A stretch of 63,946 bases of DNA. Origin: an uncultured Prevotellaceae bacterium (GTDB taxonomy: Bacteria; Bacteroidota; Bacteroidia; Bacteroidales; Muribaculaceae). This document shows positions 17,719 to 26,833 of the stretch, one piece after another (positions within the stretch are counted from its first letter, which is position 1; every line of letters begins with the position of its first letter). Below the pieces are notes generated by a model. The model saw nothing but the letters and a program-made list of their open reading frames with translations, was not told the origin of the DNA and made no database searches. A program made the position numbers and the translations under genes. The stretch covers positions 1 through 63,946 of the forward strand of contig CAMYCE010000002.1 of NCBI GenBank assembly GCA_947254205.1, read 5' to 3'.

Positions 17719-17726
17719 CAAAGTTA
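17719..17726 (-). promoter_or_regulatory. Putative -7 box (TAACTTTG) of rsmA
   Basis: Read on the minus strand this is TAACTTTG. The start near 17711 would give rsmA a leader of about 130 nt that runs across the opposing promoter. Confidence 0.45.
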
Positions 17727-17755
17727 ATGATTTTTTGACTTTTATAACCTACTGA

Positions 17756-18808
17756 TTGGTGGAAAAAGTATTTTCTTGGTTATTGAAAATGGGTGTGCCG
17801 GTGGGCTTGAGCGTGCTGCTGGTGTATTTCTTCTACAAGAATGTAGACATTGCAGCCATTGAGCAAAGCCTGTTGCAAGATGTGAACTACTGGTGGTTTG
17901 TGCCAGTGGCTGGGGTGAGCGTGATGAGCCATGTGTTTAGGGCTTGTCGCTGGCGGTTGCAACTCAAAGCATTGGGGGTGACTCCGCCTCTTGGTGTGAC
18001 AACTTGCTCAATATTTGGCACCTATTTCATCAACCTGCTTGTGCCACGCTTGGGCGAGGTGTGGCGGTCGGGCTACATTGCCCAACGCGAGCGCGCCTCT
18101 TTCACCAAGGTCACTGGCTCGATGGTGGGCGACCGTCTCTCCGACTTGATAGCGGTGTTGTGCCTCACCTTGCTCACCTTTTTCTTGGCACAAAGCTCAT
18201 TCATGCAATTCATTGGCCAGCGCGATGCCAGTGGAGCAGTCACCCAAAGCATGTATTCAACATGGTGGTTTTGGGCCATTGTGGCACTTGCCCTCGTGGG
18301 CACAGCCGGCTTGGTGTGGCTGTTTAGAGCCTACAATGCCACCAACGTGGTTGTGAAAAAATTGCACCAAGGGCTACACAACTTTTGGGACGGCCTCTAT
18401 GCCATCACCAAAATGGAGGGCAAGTGGTGGTTTCTGCTCTACACCGTGCTCATTTGGGGGTGCTACTACCTGCAACTCTACATTGCCACCTTTGCCTTCA
18501 ACTTCACTGCCCATCTCGATGCCACAGCGGTGCTGGTGCTCTTTGTGTTTAGTAGCATTGGCATGGCAGTGCCCACCAATGGAGGAGTGGGGGCATGGCA
18601 ATATGCCATTATTTTTGGACTCGCCATTTATGGTGTGGGCACCTTGCCACTGAGCAACCCCTACAATGCTCAAGCCTCGGCATTTGCATGGCTGGTGTGG
18701 GGCATGCAGCAAGTGTTTATTGTGGCACTGGGCATATACACGTTTATCTACATTGCCATCGACCGCCATCGCATGGCAAGTGGCGCACGCGAGGGCATCA
18801 AACTATAA
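17756..18808 (+). CDS. Lysylphosphatidylglycerol synthase TM-region / flippase-like membrane protein (UPF0104)
   Basis: This 350-residue polytopic membrane protein has about eight hydrophobic segments. Its pattern of RACRWRLQLKALG, FINLLVPRLGEVWRSGYI and PTNGGVGAWQYAI matches the UPF0104/AglD family, some members of which flip lipid-linked substrates. There is no ATG near the start: TTG at 17756 or GTG at 17759 is needed, with ATG at 17789 as a shorter choice that would lose part of the first segment. A small membrane protein and an SDR follow closely in the same direction. The substrate is unknown. Confidence 0.85.
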   Translation: MVEKVFSWLLKMGVPVGLSVLLVYFFYKNVDIAAIEQSLLQDVNYWWFVPVAGVSVMSHVFRACRWRLQLKALGVTPPLGVTTCSIFGTYFINLLVPRLGEVWRSGYIAQRERASFTKVTGSMVGDRLSDLIAVLCLTLLTFFLAQSSFMQFIGQRDASGAVTQSMYSTWWFWAIVALALVGTAGLVWLFRAYNATNVVVKKLHQGLHNFWDGLYAITKMEGKWWFLLYTVLIWGCYYLQLYIATFAFNFTAHLDATAVLVLFVFSSIGMAVPTNGGVGAWQYAIIFGLAIYGVGTLPLSNPYNAQASAFAWLVWGMQQVFIVALGIYTFIYIAIDRHRMASGAREGIKL

Positions 18809-18840
18809 AAAAATATCACGACAAAAATATTCAGGAAATT

Positions 18841-19356
18841 ATGGATTGGATGAACGAAAGCGACAACGACTACTTTGAGCCCGAAAGCGTGCCCGAAGAA
18901 AAGCCCCATGTCGAGACAGCCGAAGAGCGCGAAGAGCGCGAGTTGCGTGAAACTACAATCGAGCGAGCCCACAATCGTCGCCGTTTGTTTTTCATGTGCC
19001 TTGCAGGCGTGTTGCTGCTTGCGATAGTGGGAGCTGTGTGGATGCGCTACTATCACCCCTATCTCGAGAGCAACGAGCGAGGAGTCATCACATCGGTGGC
19101 CAACAAAGGCATGGCATTCAAAACCTTTGAAGCCGAGATGATAAGCGAAAAGCACATCACCGACACGGTGCGCATCTATCAGTCCGACTTCAAGTTCACC
19201 ATCAAGAGCGACTCGCTGGCGCGTCTTGCCATCATGTATGCAGGCACGGGCAAGCGTGTGACGGTGAGCTATGAAAAATATAAAGGCGTGTTGCCGTGGC
19301 GTGGCGAGAGCCCATGCGTGGCAACAGGCATTGCACTCGACTCGGTGATGCCATGA
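18841..19356 (+). CDS. Conserved hypothetical single-pass membrane protein
   Basis: This 171-residue protein has a very acidic N-terminus (about 1-45, rich in Glu), a short basic stretch (RAHNRRR) and one membrane segment (about 51-70, LFFMCLAGVLLLAIVGAVW). Its exported domain contains ITSVANKGMAFKTFEAEM and TGKRVTVSYEKYKGVLPWRG, and that domain is predicted outside the cytoplasm. I recognise no family with certainty. The ATG at 18841 opens a 32-nt gap after the flippase-like gene, and the stop overlaps the next SDR start as ATGA. The frame is open further upstream, but that part lies inside the previous gene. Confidence 0.82.
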   Translation: MDWMNESDNDYFEPESVPEEKPHVETAEEREERELRETTIERAHNRRRLFFMCLAGVLLLAIVGAVWMRYYHPYLESNERGVITSVANKGMAFKTFEAEMISEKHITDTVRIYQSDFKFTIKSDSLARLAIMYAGTGKRVTVSYEKYKGVLPWRGESPCVATGIALDSVMP

Positions 19357-20087
19357 TGAGGGAGCGACGAGCCATCGTAGTGGGCGCTTCGTCGGGCATG
19401 GGGCGCGAGGTGGCATTGCTGTTGCTTGCCGATGGGTGGCAAGTGGGCGTTGCAGCCCGCAGGGGCGATGCCCTACACAGCCTCCAAGCCCAATTTCCCA
19501 ACCAAGTTGAAGTGCGAGTCATCGACGTGAACAGCCCCGATGCACCAAGCCTGCTTGCCTCGCTCATTGAGAAAATGGGAGGCATCGACCTTTATTTTCA
19601 CGCTTCGGGAGTGGGCAAGCAAAACATGCAACTCGACCCCACAATCGAGCACAACACAGTGCTGACCAACGCACTGGGATTTACCCACATGATTGATTGC
19701 GCCTATGCCTACATGAGCCGGCACGAGGGCGGGCACATTGCCGTGATCTCGTCGATAGCCGGCACCAAAGGGCTGGGCGTGGCTCCCAGCTACAGCGCAA
19801 CCAAGGCTTTTCAAAACAACTACATCGAGGCTCTCAGGCAACAAGCCACCATGCGCCACCTGCCCATCACCTTCACCGACCTGCGCCCGGGGTTTGTCGA
19901 CACCGCATTGCTCGACGACGGCAACCACTACCCCATGCTCATGTCGCCCAAGCGAGTGGCACAAAGCATGCTCGGTGCCATCTACAGCAAAAAGCGAGTG
20001 GCAGTTATCGACTGGCGCTACCGCTTGCTCACTGCACTGTGGCGACGTGTGCCACGGCTCTTGTGGCAATACTTGCCCATCAAGTAG
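19353..20087 (+). CDS. Short-chain dehydrogenase/reductase
   Basis: This 244-residue NAD(P)-dependent oxidoreductase has a complete active site. The cofactor loop is VVGASSGMGREV, the serine segment AVISSIAG, and the catalytic YxxxK is in APSYSATKAF. ATG at 19353 forms an ATGA overlap with the previous gene; a second Met follows directly at 19356. A frame extension back to 19296 exists but lies wholly inside that gene. It is the third gene of the flippase-like operon, so its substrate may be a lipid or a polyprenol-linked sugar, which is a guess from context. Confidence 0.9.
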   Translation: MMRERRAIVVGASSGMGREVALLLLADGWQVGVAARRGDALHSLQAQFPNQVEVRVIDVNSPDAPSLLASLIEKMGGIDLYFHASGVGKQNMQLDPTIEHNTVLTNALGFTHMIDCAYAYMSRHEGGHIAVISSIAGTKGLGVAPSYSATKAFQNNYIEALRQQATMRHLPITFTDLRPGFVDTALLDDGNHYPMLMSPKRVAQSMLGAIYSKKRVAVIDWRYRLLTALWRRVPRLLWQYLPIK

Positions 20088-20135
20088 CCACCCTATCGCT
20101 CCCCACTAAAGTCAAAGAAAAAGACCTATAGCTCA

Positions 20136-20223
20136 TTTTGCAGGATGGGACAACGTTCAAATGCCGATAAACACTGGCTATTTGAGCGATTGAATACCTA
20201 CGACTCAAAATCATCTTGCAAAA
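20136..20223. repeat. Structured inverted-repeat region between the SDR and pheT
   Basis: TTTTGCAGGATG (20136-20147) and CATCTTGCAAAA (20212-20223) pair with one mismatch. Inside, CAAATGCC (20158-20165) pairs with GGCTATTTG (20176-20184) with one bulge. It lies upstream of the pheT promoter, so it belongs to the end of the SDR transcript or is a small repeat. There is no T-run. Nothing else is apparent in 20088-20277. Confidence 0.4.
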
Positions 20224-20277
20224 CAAGCCCCCAAAAACTTCTCATGCAAGCAAGCTGCAGCGGTTGTTAAATCTTTC

Positions 20278-20308
20278 TTGGTTGGGTGAGATTTTCTTTG
20301 TAAATTTG
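20278..20308 (+). promoter_or_regulatory. Promoter of pheT
   Basis: TTG (20278-20280), 20 nt, TAAATTTG (20301-20308). This matches the window's own consensus exactly. The expected start near 20315 gives a leader of about 57 nt. Confidence 0.7.
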
Positions 20309-20371
20309 CATGGTTTTAGGCTCTCACAATGAGCCAACAAGGCAAAAAAAATTACATATACACAACGCGTT

Positions 20372-22837
20372 ATGAACATTTCATATAAATGGTTAAAAGA
20401 ATACATCGACTTCGACCTCACACCACAAGAGGTGAGCGAAGCCCTCACCTCGCTGGGGCTTGAAGTGGGTGCTCTCGAAGAAGTAGAGACAATAAAAGGC
20501 GGGCTCAAAGGCCTTGTAGTGGGCCAAGTGCTCACATGCGAGGCTCACCCCAACAGCGACCACCTGCACGTGACTACCGTTGACTTGGGCAATGGTGAAG
20601 CTCCCTCGCAAATTGTGTGTGGCGCGCCCAATGTTGCTGCCGGCCAAAAAGTGATAGTGGCCACACTGGGCAGCAAGCTCTATGACGGCGACGAGTCTTT
20701 TACTATCAAGAAATCAAAACTGCGTGGTGTAGACTCACACGGCATGTTGTGTGCTCAAGACGAGATTGGCGTGGGTACCGATCACGATGGCATCATCGTG
20801 TTGCCCCAAGACACCGCAGTGGGCACTCCTGCCGCAAGCTACTATGGCATCGAAAGCGACTGGCTCATTGAAATTGACCTCACAGCCAACCGCATCGACG
20901 GAGCTTCACACTATGGCGTGGCACGCGACTTGAGCGCATGGCTCAAGCGTCATGGCAAGCCGAGCAATCTGCATCGCCGCAGCGTGGAAGCCTTCAAGGC
21001 CGACCGAGCCGACGGCTTCATTCCTGTTGAGGTTGAAAACACCGAAGCCTGCCCTCGCTATGCTGGGCTCACCCTGCGTGGCGTGAAGGTGCAAGAAAGC
21101 CCCAAGTGGTTGCGCGACTATCTCACCACCGTGGGCCAACGCCCCATCAACAACATTGTCGACATCACCAACTACATTTTGCTGGGCACCGGGCAACCCA
21201 TGCACTGCTTTGACCTTGCCAAGGTGAAAGGCGACAAGATTGTGGTGAAAACCGTGAAAGCCGGCACAAAATTTGTGACACTCGACGAGGTGGAACGCAC
21301 CCTCACCGAGCGCGACCTCATGATATGCAACGCCGAGGAGCCCATGTGCATTGGTGGTGTGTTTGGCGGTCTCGACTCGGGTGTTACCGAAACCACAACC
21401 GACATTTTCCTCGAAAGTGCCTATTTCCACCCCACATGGATACGCAAAAGCGCACGTCGCTTTGCCCTCAACACCGATGCTTCGTTTCGCTTTGAACGTG
21501 GCGTTGACCCCAACGACACCATCTATAACCTCAAGCTCGCCGCCATGCTCATCAAGGAGATAGCCGGTGGCGAAATATGTGGCGACATCATCGACAAGCA
21601 AGCCCGCGAGTTTCCTGCCTGCAAGGTAGAGTTGCACTACGACTATGTGACTCGCCTCATTGGCAAAGACTTGGGGCACGACACCATCAAGAGCATTGTT
21701 GAAAGCCTCGAAATGAAAATCGTGGCCGAAGATGACAAAAAAATCAATCTTGAGGTGCCCACCTATCGCATCGACGTGCAACGCCCTTGCGACGTGGTTG
21801 AAGACATTTTGCGCGTGTATGGCTACAACAACATCGAGTTTAGCAACGAGATGCACGCCTGCTTGGTCAACAAGAGCGGAGCCGACTTCTTGAACGAGAT
21901 GCAAGAACTCATCAGCGACCAACTCACGGCACAAGGCTATCACGAAATCATGAACAACTCGCTCACTGCCGCAAGCTACTATAGCACACTCGAGAGCTAT
22001 CCCGAAAAGCATTGTGTGCGCGTGATGAACGCCTTGAGCAGCGACCTCAACGTGATGCGCCAAACCATGCTCTTTGGTGGCCTTGAGAGCTTGGCACGCA
22101 ACATCAACCGCAAGAATGCCAACCTGCGCATGTATGAGTTTGGCGACTTGTATCGCTATGATAGCGAAACCAGCAATGCCGAAGTGGCACTTGCCCCCTA
22201 CACCGAGCACGCCGCCATGGCCATGTGGCTCACGGGCAACAACCACGGCGACAGCTGGGCCGAGAAGGCACGCTCATTGAGCGTCTACGACCTCAAAGCA
22301 TCGGTAGAAGGCGTGATGGCCCGCATGGGCATTGCCGAAAAAGACTTGGTGCTCGAGCAAGAAGAAACCGACCTGCTCGCACCTGCCATTGCCTATAAAA
22401 ATCGTGGTGGCAAAACGCTGGGCATGCTGGGCGTGGTGAACGAGGCTTTGTGCAAGAAAATGGACATCGACCAAGAGGTCTACTTTGCCGAGTTCAACTG
22501 GGAACTGCTGTGCAAAGCATCGGCCAAATGTGATGTAAAATACACCGACCTGCCCAAGACCCTGCCCCTGCGCCGCGACTTGGCTCTGCTGGTCGACCAC
22601 AACGTGACCTATGCCCAAATCAAGCAAGTGGTGGAACAGAGCGAGCGCAAGTTGCTCAAAGGAGTAACCCTCTTTGACGTATATGAGGGCAAAAACCTCG
22701 AAGCCGGCAAAAAGAGCTATGCCATAGCCCTCACCTTGCAAGACGAGCAAAAAACCCTGCAAGACAAGCAAATTGAGGCCGTGATGAAGAAAATTATCAC
22801 CAACCTCGAGAAGCAAGTGGGAGCACAACTGCGATAA
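20372..22837 (+). CDS. pheT: Phenylalanine-tRNA ligase beta subunit
   Basis: This is the 821-residue beta chain of the alpha2-beta2 enzyme that charges tRNA-Phe. Domains in order: N-terminal lead MNISYKWLKEYIDF, tRNA-binding OB domain (about 42-150, VGQVLTCEAHPNSDHLHV and VCGAPNVAAGQKV), editing B3/B4 domain (about 215-380, NNIVDITNYILLGTGQPMH), B5 domain (about 405-480), catalytic-like core, and C-terminal ferredoxin-fold anticodon-binding domain (about 727-820, YTDLPKTLPLRRDLALLVD). All are complete. pheS is not adjacent, a common split arrangement in Bacteroidetes. It has its own promoter. Confidence 0.98.
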   Translation: MNISYKWLKEYIDFDLTPQEVSEALTSLGLEVGALEEVETIKGGLKGLVVGQVLTCEAHPNSDHLHVTTVDLGNGEAPSQIVCGAPNVAAGQKVIVATLGSKLYDGDESFTIKKSKLRGVDSHGMLCAQDEIGVGTDHDGIIVLPQDTAVGTPAASYYGIESDWLIEIDLTANRIDGASHYGVARDLSAWLKRHGKPSNLHRRSVEAFKADRADGFIPVEVENTEACPRYAGLTLRGVKVQESPKWLRDYLTTVGQRPINNIVDITNYILLGTGQPMHCFDLAKVKGDKIVVKTVKAGTKFVTLDEVERTLTERDLMICNAEEPMCIGGVFGGLDSGVTETTTDIFLESAYFHPTWIRKSARRFALNTDASFRFERGVDPNDTIYNLKLAAMLIKEIAGGEICGDIIDKQAREFPACKVELHYDYVTRLIGKDLGHDTIKSIVESLEMKIVAEDDKKINLEVPTYRIDVQRPCDVVEDILRVYGYNNIEFSNEMHACLVNKSGADFLNEMQELISDQLTAQGYHEIMNNSLTAASYYSTLESYPEKHCVRVMNALSSDLNVMRQTMLFGGLESLARNINRKNANLRMYEFGDLYRYDSETSNAEVALAPYTEHAAMAMWLTGNNHGDSWAEKARSLSVYDLKASVEGVMARMGIAEKDLVLEQEETDLLAPAIAYKNRGGKTLGMLGVVNEALCKKMDIDQEVYFAEFNWELLCKASAKCDVKYTDLPKTLPLRRDLALLVDHNVTYAQIKQVVEQSERKLLKGVTLFDVYEGKNLEAGKKSYAIALTLQDEQKTLQDKQIEAVMKKIITNLEKQVGAQLR

Positions 22838-22887
22838 AAAAAAGGGGCACGCCCAATCCACAAACACTATAAAAGATAACAAAAATC

Positions 22888-23223
22888 ATGATTATCGATT
22901 TTGATAGCTTTGAAGAAAAAATCCACACCCAATTCAAGGGAGGAAACGGTGATTATCGTGTGCGCACCTTTGAAGATGCCAACAACCGCATCATGCGCGG
23001 CCTGTTGCACCCGGGTGCCTCACTGGGCATGCACCGGCACGAGCAAAACAGCGAAATCTACTACATCTTGAGTGGTGTGGCAACTGTGCTCATCGACGAT
23101 GGGGAAGAGCATCTCAAAGCAGGAGAAATGCACTACTGCCCCATGGGCCACGCCCACAGCCTCATCAACAGTGGCAATCAAGACCTCGTGTTTTTGGGCA
23201 TTGTGGCCGAACACCACGACTAA
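22888..23223 (+). CDS. Single-domain cupin protein
   Basis: This 111-residue small beta-barrel shows both cupin motifs. The first is PGASLGMHRHEQNSEIYY, with the H-x-H and Glu metal ligands. The second is GEMHYCPMGHAHSLIN, with the last His ligand. Such proteins are often sugar isomerases, epimerases or dioxygenase-like sensors; none can be chosen here. It lies 50 nt behind pheT and 72 nt before the YebC-family gene. Confidence 0.88.
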   Translation: MIIDFDSFEEKIHTQFKGGNGDYRVRTFEDANNRIMRGLLHPGASLGMHRHEQNSEIYYILSGVATVLIDDGEEHLKAGEMHYCPMGHAHSLINSGNQDLVFLGIVAEHHD

Positions 23224-23295
23224 AGCATGATGCTGTGTCACAACTTTAAAGAAAACAAAAAACAATACATTAAAATATCAATTACTACTTTTACA

Positions 23296-24018
23296 ATGGG
23301 AAGAGCTTTTGAATATCGCAAAGCAAGAAAAATGAAACGATGGGGCAACATGTCACGCACATTCACCCGCATTGGTAAAGAAATCACTATCGCTGTGAAA
23401 GCTGGCGGCCCCGATCCCGTGGGCAACTCTCGCCTGCGTGCACTCATAGCCAATGCCAAGGCTGCCAACATGCCCAAAGACACCATTGAACGTGCCATTA
23501 AAAAGGCTACCGACAAAGATGCCAGCGACTACAAAGAAGTGATATATGAGGGATTTGCCCCCAATGGTGTGGCAGTGCTCGTGGAAACGGCTACCGACAA
23601 CACCACTCGCACGGTTGCCAACCTGCGCAACTACTTCAACAAAAATGGTGGCACGCTGGGCAACAGTGGCTCGGTGTCGTTTATGTTTAACCACAAGTGC
23701 TACTTCCACGTCACTCCCAAAGATGGCATCACCCTCGAAGATCTTGAACTCGAACTCATTGACTGCGGTGCCGAAGACTTTGACCAAGACGAAGAAGAAA
23801 TCATCATTTCGGGTGCATTTGAATCCAATGCCGACATTCAAAAGTATCTCGAAGACAACGCATTTGAAATTCAAAGTAGCGAGTTTGTGTATGAACCCGT
23901 CGACTACAAAGAACTTGGCGGCGAAGCCCGCGAACAGGTTGAAAAACTCATCGAGGCCGTAGAAGAAGACGAAGACGTGCAAAACGTGTTCACCACCATG
24001 AAAGAGGCCGAAGAATAA
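23296..24018 (+). CDS. YebC/PmpR-family protein
   Basis: This 240-residue protein belongs to the YebC/PmpR/TACO1 family, known as DNA-binding regulators or translation factors that relieve stalling at proline-rich stretches. It starts MGRAFEYRKARKMKRWGNMS, followed by FTRIGKEITIAVKAGGPDP and the conserved NMPKDTIERAIKKA. The acidic domains 2 and 3 (LELIDCGAEDFDQDEEEI, EAVEEDEDVQNVFT) are complete. The ATG at 23296 fits the family start; an in-frame ATG at 23227 would add 23 residues unlike the family. A hairpin terminator follows. Confidence 0.95.
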   Translation: MGRAFEYRKARKMKRWGNMSRTFTRIGKEITIAVKAGGPDPVGNSRLRALIANAKAANMPKDTIERAIKKATDKDASDYKEVIYEGFAPNGVAVLVETATDNTTRTVANLRNYFNKNGGTLGNSGSVSFMFNHKCYFHVTPKDGITLEDLELELIDCGAEDFDQDEEEIIISGAFESNADIQKYLEDNAFEIQSSEFVYEPVDYKELGGEAREQVEKLIEAVEEDEDVQNVFTTMKEAEE

Positions 24019-24069
24019 TTGCAAGAGGCAATCACAACCGATTGCCATCTTTCAACGCAATCAAAAAGA

Positions 24070-24118
24070 ACTTCTGGATTTTTGCCGAGAACAATTCTCG
24101 CAAAATCCAGAAGTTTCC
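24070..24118. terminator. Bidirectional terminator behind the YebC-family gene
   Basis: A stem of about 20 bp joins 24070-24091 to 24095-24114 (ACTTCTGG near the base, CGAGAA near the tip), with T-rich tails on both sides. It can serve the yebC-like transcript, and the ThrE-like transcript coming from the other strand. Confidence 0.8.
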
Positions 24119-24231
24119 TTATTAGGGCTTCCCCCCAAGAGGGTTAAATGGCTCAACATCTCAACGAAACCATTGCCCAAAACAAAACAAAATAGCAATT
24201 GCGCGCGCGTGTGCCCAGCCGTGCAACGAGG

Positions 24232-25740
24232 TCAAGAGGCTTTTTCGAGCTTGCGAGCTTTAGCCCCCAACACGCGTGGCAAGAAGATGAGTCGCAGCAC
24301 GCTTAGCAACAGGTTGATAGTTTCGGCTTCAGCACCGCCACAGTTGCTTGACTGCTGCGCATTGGGCAATTTATCTTCTGCCACTTCAACAACAGGCTTG
24401 GCAAGCAGGCTGCGCATAAAGATATTGGGAATTGCCACACCGGCAGCAATGCACAAAATCACGAGAGAGGCATTGATGGCATTTTGCACGCCAAAGGCAA
24501 CTTCACTTGCCGCCCCTTGCATGCTAATGAAAGCAAAGAGCGAGCGATACATGAGCACACCGGGAATCATGGGAATCACACTGGGAATAGAAAGACACTG
24601 GTGGGGTGTGTCGAAAAAACGGGTGAAACGTGTGGAGAGCAGGCTGATGAGCACCGAACCTGCCATAGAGCCCACTACAAGCCCCATGCCCAATCCTATG
24701 TTGTCGTTGGCAGGACCCAAGTTCACGATATTGCGACAGCACACGGCAACAATGCCACCCAATCCCACAGCCCACAACAAGCGAGGAGGAGCATTGAATA
24801 TCATGGAAAAGCCGATGGCCGACACACAAGCTGCAACGGCAAAGGTGACATAGCTGTGATGGGGAGTGAGACTCAAATCGTGCACAAAATCATCGACACC
24901 ACACACCCCTATGGCACAGGCAATGCCAAAAGCCATGCTCACAACAATGAGCAACGTGTTCGTGGCACGGGCAATGCCCACTTGGGTGTGCCCCGACAGC
25001 AAGTCGCTCACAAAATTGATGAGCGGAACTCCCGGAATGATAAACAAGGCACAAGCCAGCATGGGGTGCCACATGGTTGCCGACTTCAACAAGGCCGGCA
25101 TCATAGGCGAGAGAGGTGAAAAATGAGTTAAATAGGCCGAAAACCATGCGATCAATGTTGCCACAAAGGCCGACACACCTGTAGCTATATAGCCATTGGA
25201 GCCCGGTTGAGCATTAATCCACATGCGCAGGCGCAATCCCAAAATTGCCGCTATCGAGGCATAGCAAAAAGCCGCCCAGTCGGCACCAAATTGAATACAA
25301 AAGCCTCCACAAGCGAGGCCACCACCCAAGGCCACCACCCAAGGAGTGTAGTGACGAGGCGTATTTTTGATTTCTTGCAACTCACGCTCATAGTCATCGA
25401 GCGAGAGCTTCCCGCTTGCAGCACGACACGACAGGCGGCTGATGCTCTCAAGCATCGACATGTTCACCCCATGCTTGAGCACGCGTTTAAACTTGGTGCA
25501 AGAAATGTCGCCCTTGCTCACACTAATCATGAGCATGTTGAAATTAACATGCGTTTCTATTTCATCGTCATCAAAGCCAAAAGAAGTGGCCACACGCTCC
25601 AAGGTGCGCAACACGCGACTTGTGTCGGCGGCACTTTCCATGAGCATGGCTCCCGTGAGCAACAAGAGTTCTACTTTGTGGTTGAGTTGCGATTGCAACT
25701 CTAAATTGTGTGGAGAGGGTTGCAACAAGTAATTTTCCAT
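24232..25740 (-). CDS. ThrE-family threonine/serine exporter (both halves fused)
   Basis: This 502-residue membrane protein joins the two modules that other bacteria split as YjjP and YjjB. The soluble start (LLLTGAMLMESAADTSRV, about 25-45) is the ThrE N-terminal domain. About ten membrane segments follow, with the conserved LFIIPGVPLINFVSDLLSGH in the first half and SVIPMIPGVLMYRSLF in the second. ThrE exports threonine and serine using the proton gradient; some relatives export dicarboxylates such as succinate. A TAATTTTG box lies upstream (25775-25782). Confidence 0.9.
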   Translation of the reverse strand: MENYLLQPSPHNLELQSQLNHKVELLLLTGAMLMESAADTSRVLRTLERVATSFGFDDDEIETHVNFNMLMISVSKGDISCTKFKRVLKHGVNMSMLESISRLSCRAASGKLSLDDYERELQEIKNTPRHYTPWVVALGGGLACGGFCIQFGADWAAFCYASIAAILGLRLRMWINAQPGSNGYIATGVSAFVATLIAWFSAYLTHFSPLSPMMPALLKSATMWHPMLACALFIIPGVPLINFVSDLLSGHTQVGIARATNTLLIVVSMAFGIACAIGVCGVDDFVHDLSLTPHHSYVTFAVAACVSAIGFSMIFNAPPRLLWAVGLGGIVAVCCRNIVNLGPANDNIGLGMGLVVGSMAGSVLISLLSTRFTRFFDTPHQCLSIPSVIPMIPGVLMYRSLFAFISMQGAASEVAFGVQNAINASLVILCIAAGVAIPNIFMRSLLAKPVVEVAEDKLPNAQQSSNCGGAEAETINLLLSVLRLIFLPRVLGAKARKLEKAS

Positions 25741-25774
25741 ATTGTCCAGTGTATTTTGTTTTGTTTTACTGGTG

Positions 25775-25782
25775 CAAAATTA
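25775..25782 (-). promoter_or_regulatory. Putative -7 box (TAATTTTG) of the ThrE-like gene
   Basis: On the minus strand this reads TAATTTTG. It lies 35 nt before the ATG at 25740. No TTG stands at the ideal distance. Confidence 0.45.
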
Positions 25783-25869
25783 CCCCCTTCTCCTGCGTCA
25801 GGTCGAGAGCCGGCGTTGGGTTTTTCCTATAGGGCTATCGCCAGCATCAATCACAGCCCAAGAAAAAAA

Positions 25870-26790
25870 TTAAGAAATCCACTCCATGGCACGCAATTTG
25901 GTCGATTCGGTTTCACACAACATCTTAATAAAGGTACGAGCCGAGTTTTTCATGTAGCTATCTTTGAGCACATGCACACACCCCTCCATCGACTTTTCAC
26001 CACATGGCACATCTATCGACACGGCTTTTAGCCCCATTTCGCCAAAAATTATGGCCTCGTTGAGCACAGTGGCAATATTGCCCTCGCGCACGAGTTTGAA
26101 TAGCAGGCTGATGCTGTTGAGCTCAACATTGGCTTTAAAGTCGAGCAAGCTGTCTTTGACAAGCCACTCAAACGAGTTGCGCGCCTGCATGCCATGAGCA
26201 GGCAATGCCAAGGTGTAGCGTTGCAACTCTTGCAAAGTGATTGTTTCACGCCCTGCAAGCGAGTGCCCCTCGCCCACTATCACCGACAAGTAGGTATTGA
26301 AAAGCGTGTGAGAGTCGATGTTGTAGAACCTATGGCCATGAGGTTTGAAAGCAAGCACGAGGTCAACCTCGCGCCGTTGCAATCGGTCCATGAGTTCTTC
26401 CATGGGCAGATAAACAACATTGAGTTTCACCTTGGGATATTGCCGAGCAAAAAGCAACAAAGTTTCGGTGAGAATGGGGCTAAAAGAATAGGTTACGCCA
26501 ATGCTTAGCGTGCCTGTGGCAAGATTGCGCAAGTCTTCAATGAGCTGTGTGCAGGTCTGTGCCGAGTGCAGCACTTTGTCGGCATAGGGAATGAGTTCCT
26601 CGCCACTCTCGGTGAGTGTGGCACCATGGCTGGTGCGCTCAAAGAGACGCACCCCAAATTCGTCTTCCAGTTGCTTGATTTGCTGTGACAAAGTGCTTTG
26701 CGTGATGCACAATTCACGAGCAGCCTCCGAGAAATTCAGTGTTTGCGCCGTCTGTAAAAAATATTTAAGTTGTCGAAGTTCCATAGTCAT
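25870..26790 (-). CDS. LysR-family transcriptional regulator
   Basis: This is a 306-residue regulator. The N-terminal winged helix-turn-helix is clear (MELRQLKYFLQTAQTLNFSE, ITQSTLSQQIKQLEDEFG, LFERTSHGATLTESGEEL), and a periplasmic-binding-protein-like effector domain follows from about residue 90. The start may be the third codon, since M-T-M-E-L-R is found. Cysteines at about 263 and 271 (CGEKSMEGC) are not at the OxyR positions, so peroxide sensing is not supported. No divergent target gene is adjacent; the ThrE-like exporter lies behind it in the same direction but has its own promoter box. Confidence 0.92.
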   Translation of the reverse strand: MTMELRQLKYFLQTAQTLNFSEAARELCITQSTLSQQIKQLEDEFGVRLFERTSHGATLTESGEELIPYADKVLHSAQTCTQLIEDLRNLATGTLSIGVTYSFSPILTETLLLFARQYPKVKLNVVYLPMEELMDRLQRREVDLVLAFKPHGHRFYNIDSHTLFNTYLSVIVGEGHSLAGRETITLQELQRYTLALPAHGMQARNSFEWLVKDSLLDFKANVELNSISLLFKLVREGNIATVLNEAIIFGEMGLKAVSIDVPCGEKSMEGCVHVLKDSYMKNSARTFIKMLCETESTKLRAMEWIS

Positions 26791-26833
26791 TATCTATAAC
26801 GCACAAGCCCCTCTCTTTATTGAAAGATGGAGC

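Noticed and set aside
20088..20371. T-box or attenuator controlling pheT
   Set aside because: The structured part lies upstream of the promoter, and no T-box specifier or terminator/antiterminator pair is seen.
20906..22246. A 446-codon open frame antisense to pheT
   Set aside because: pheT is intact on the other strand; the His/Val/Ala-rich antisense product has no motif.
25870..26790. LysR regulator as an OxyR because of a C-x7-C pair
   Set aside because: The cysteines lie near residues 263 and 271, not in the OxyR redox loop near 199-208, and no peroxide-defence gene is adjacent.
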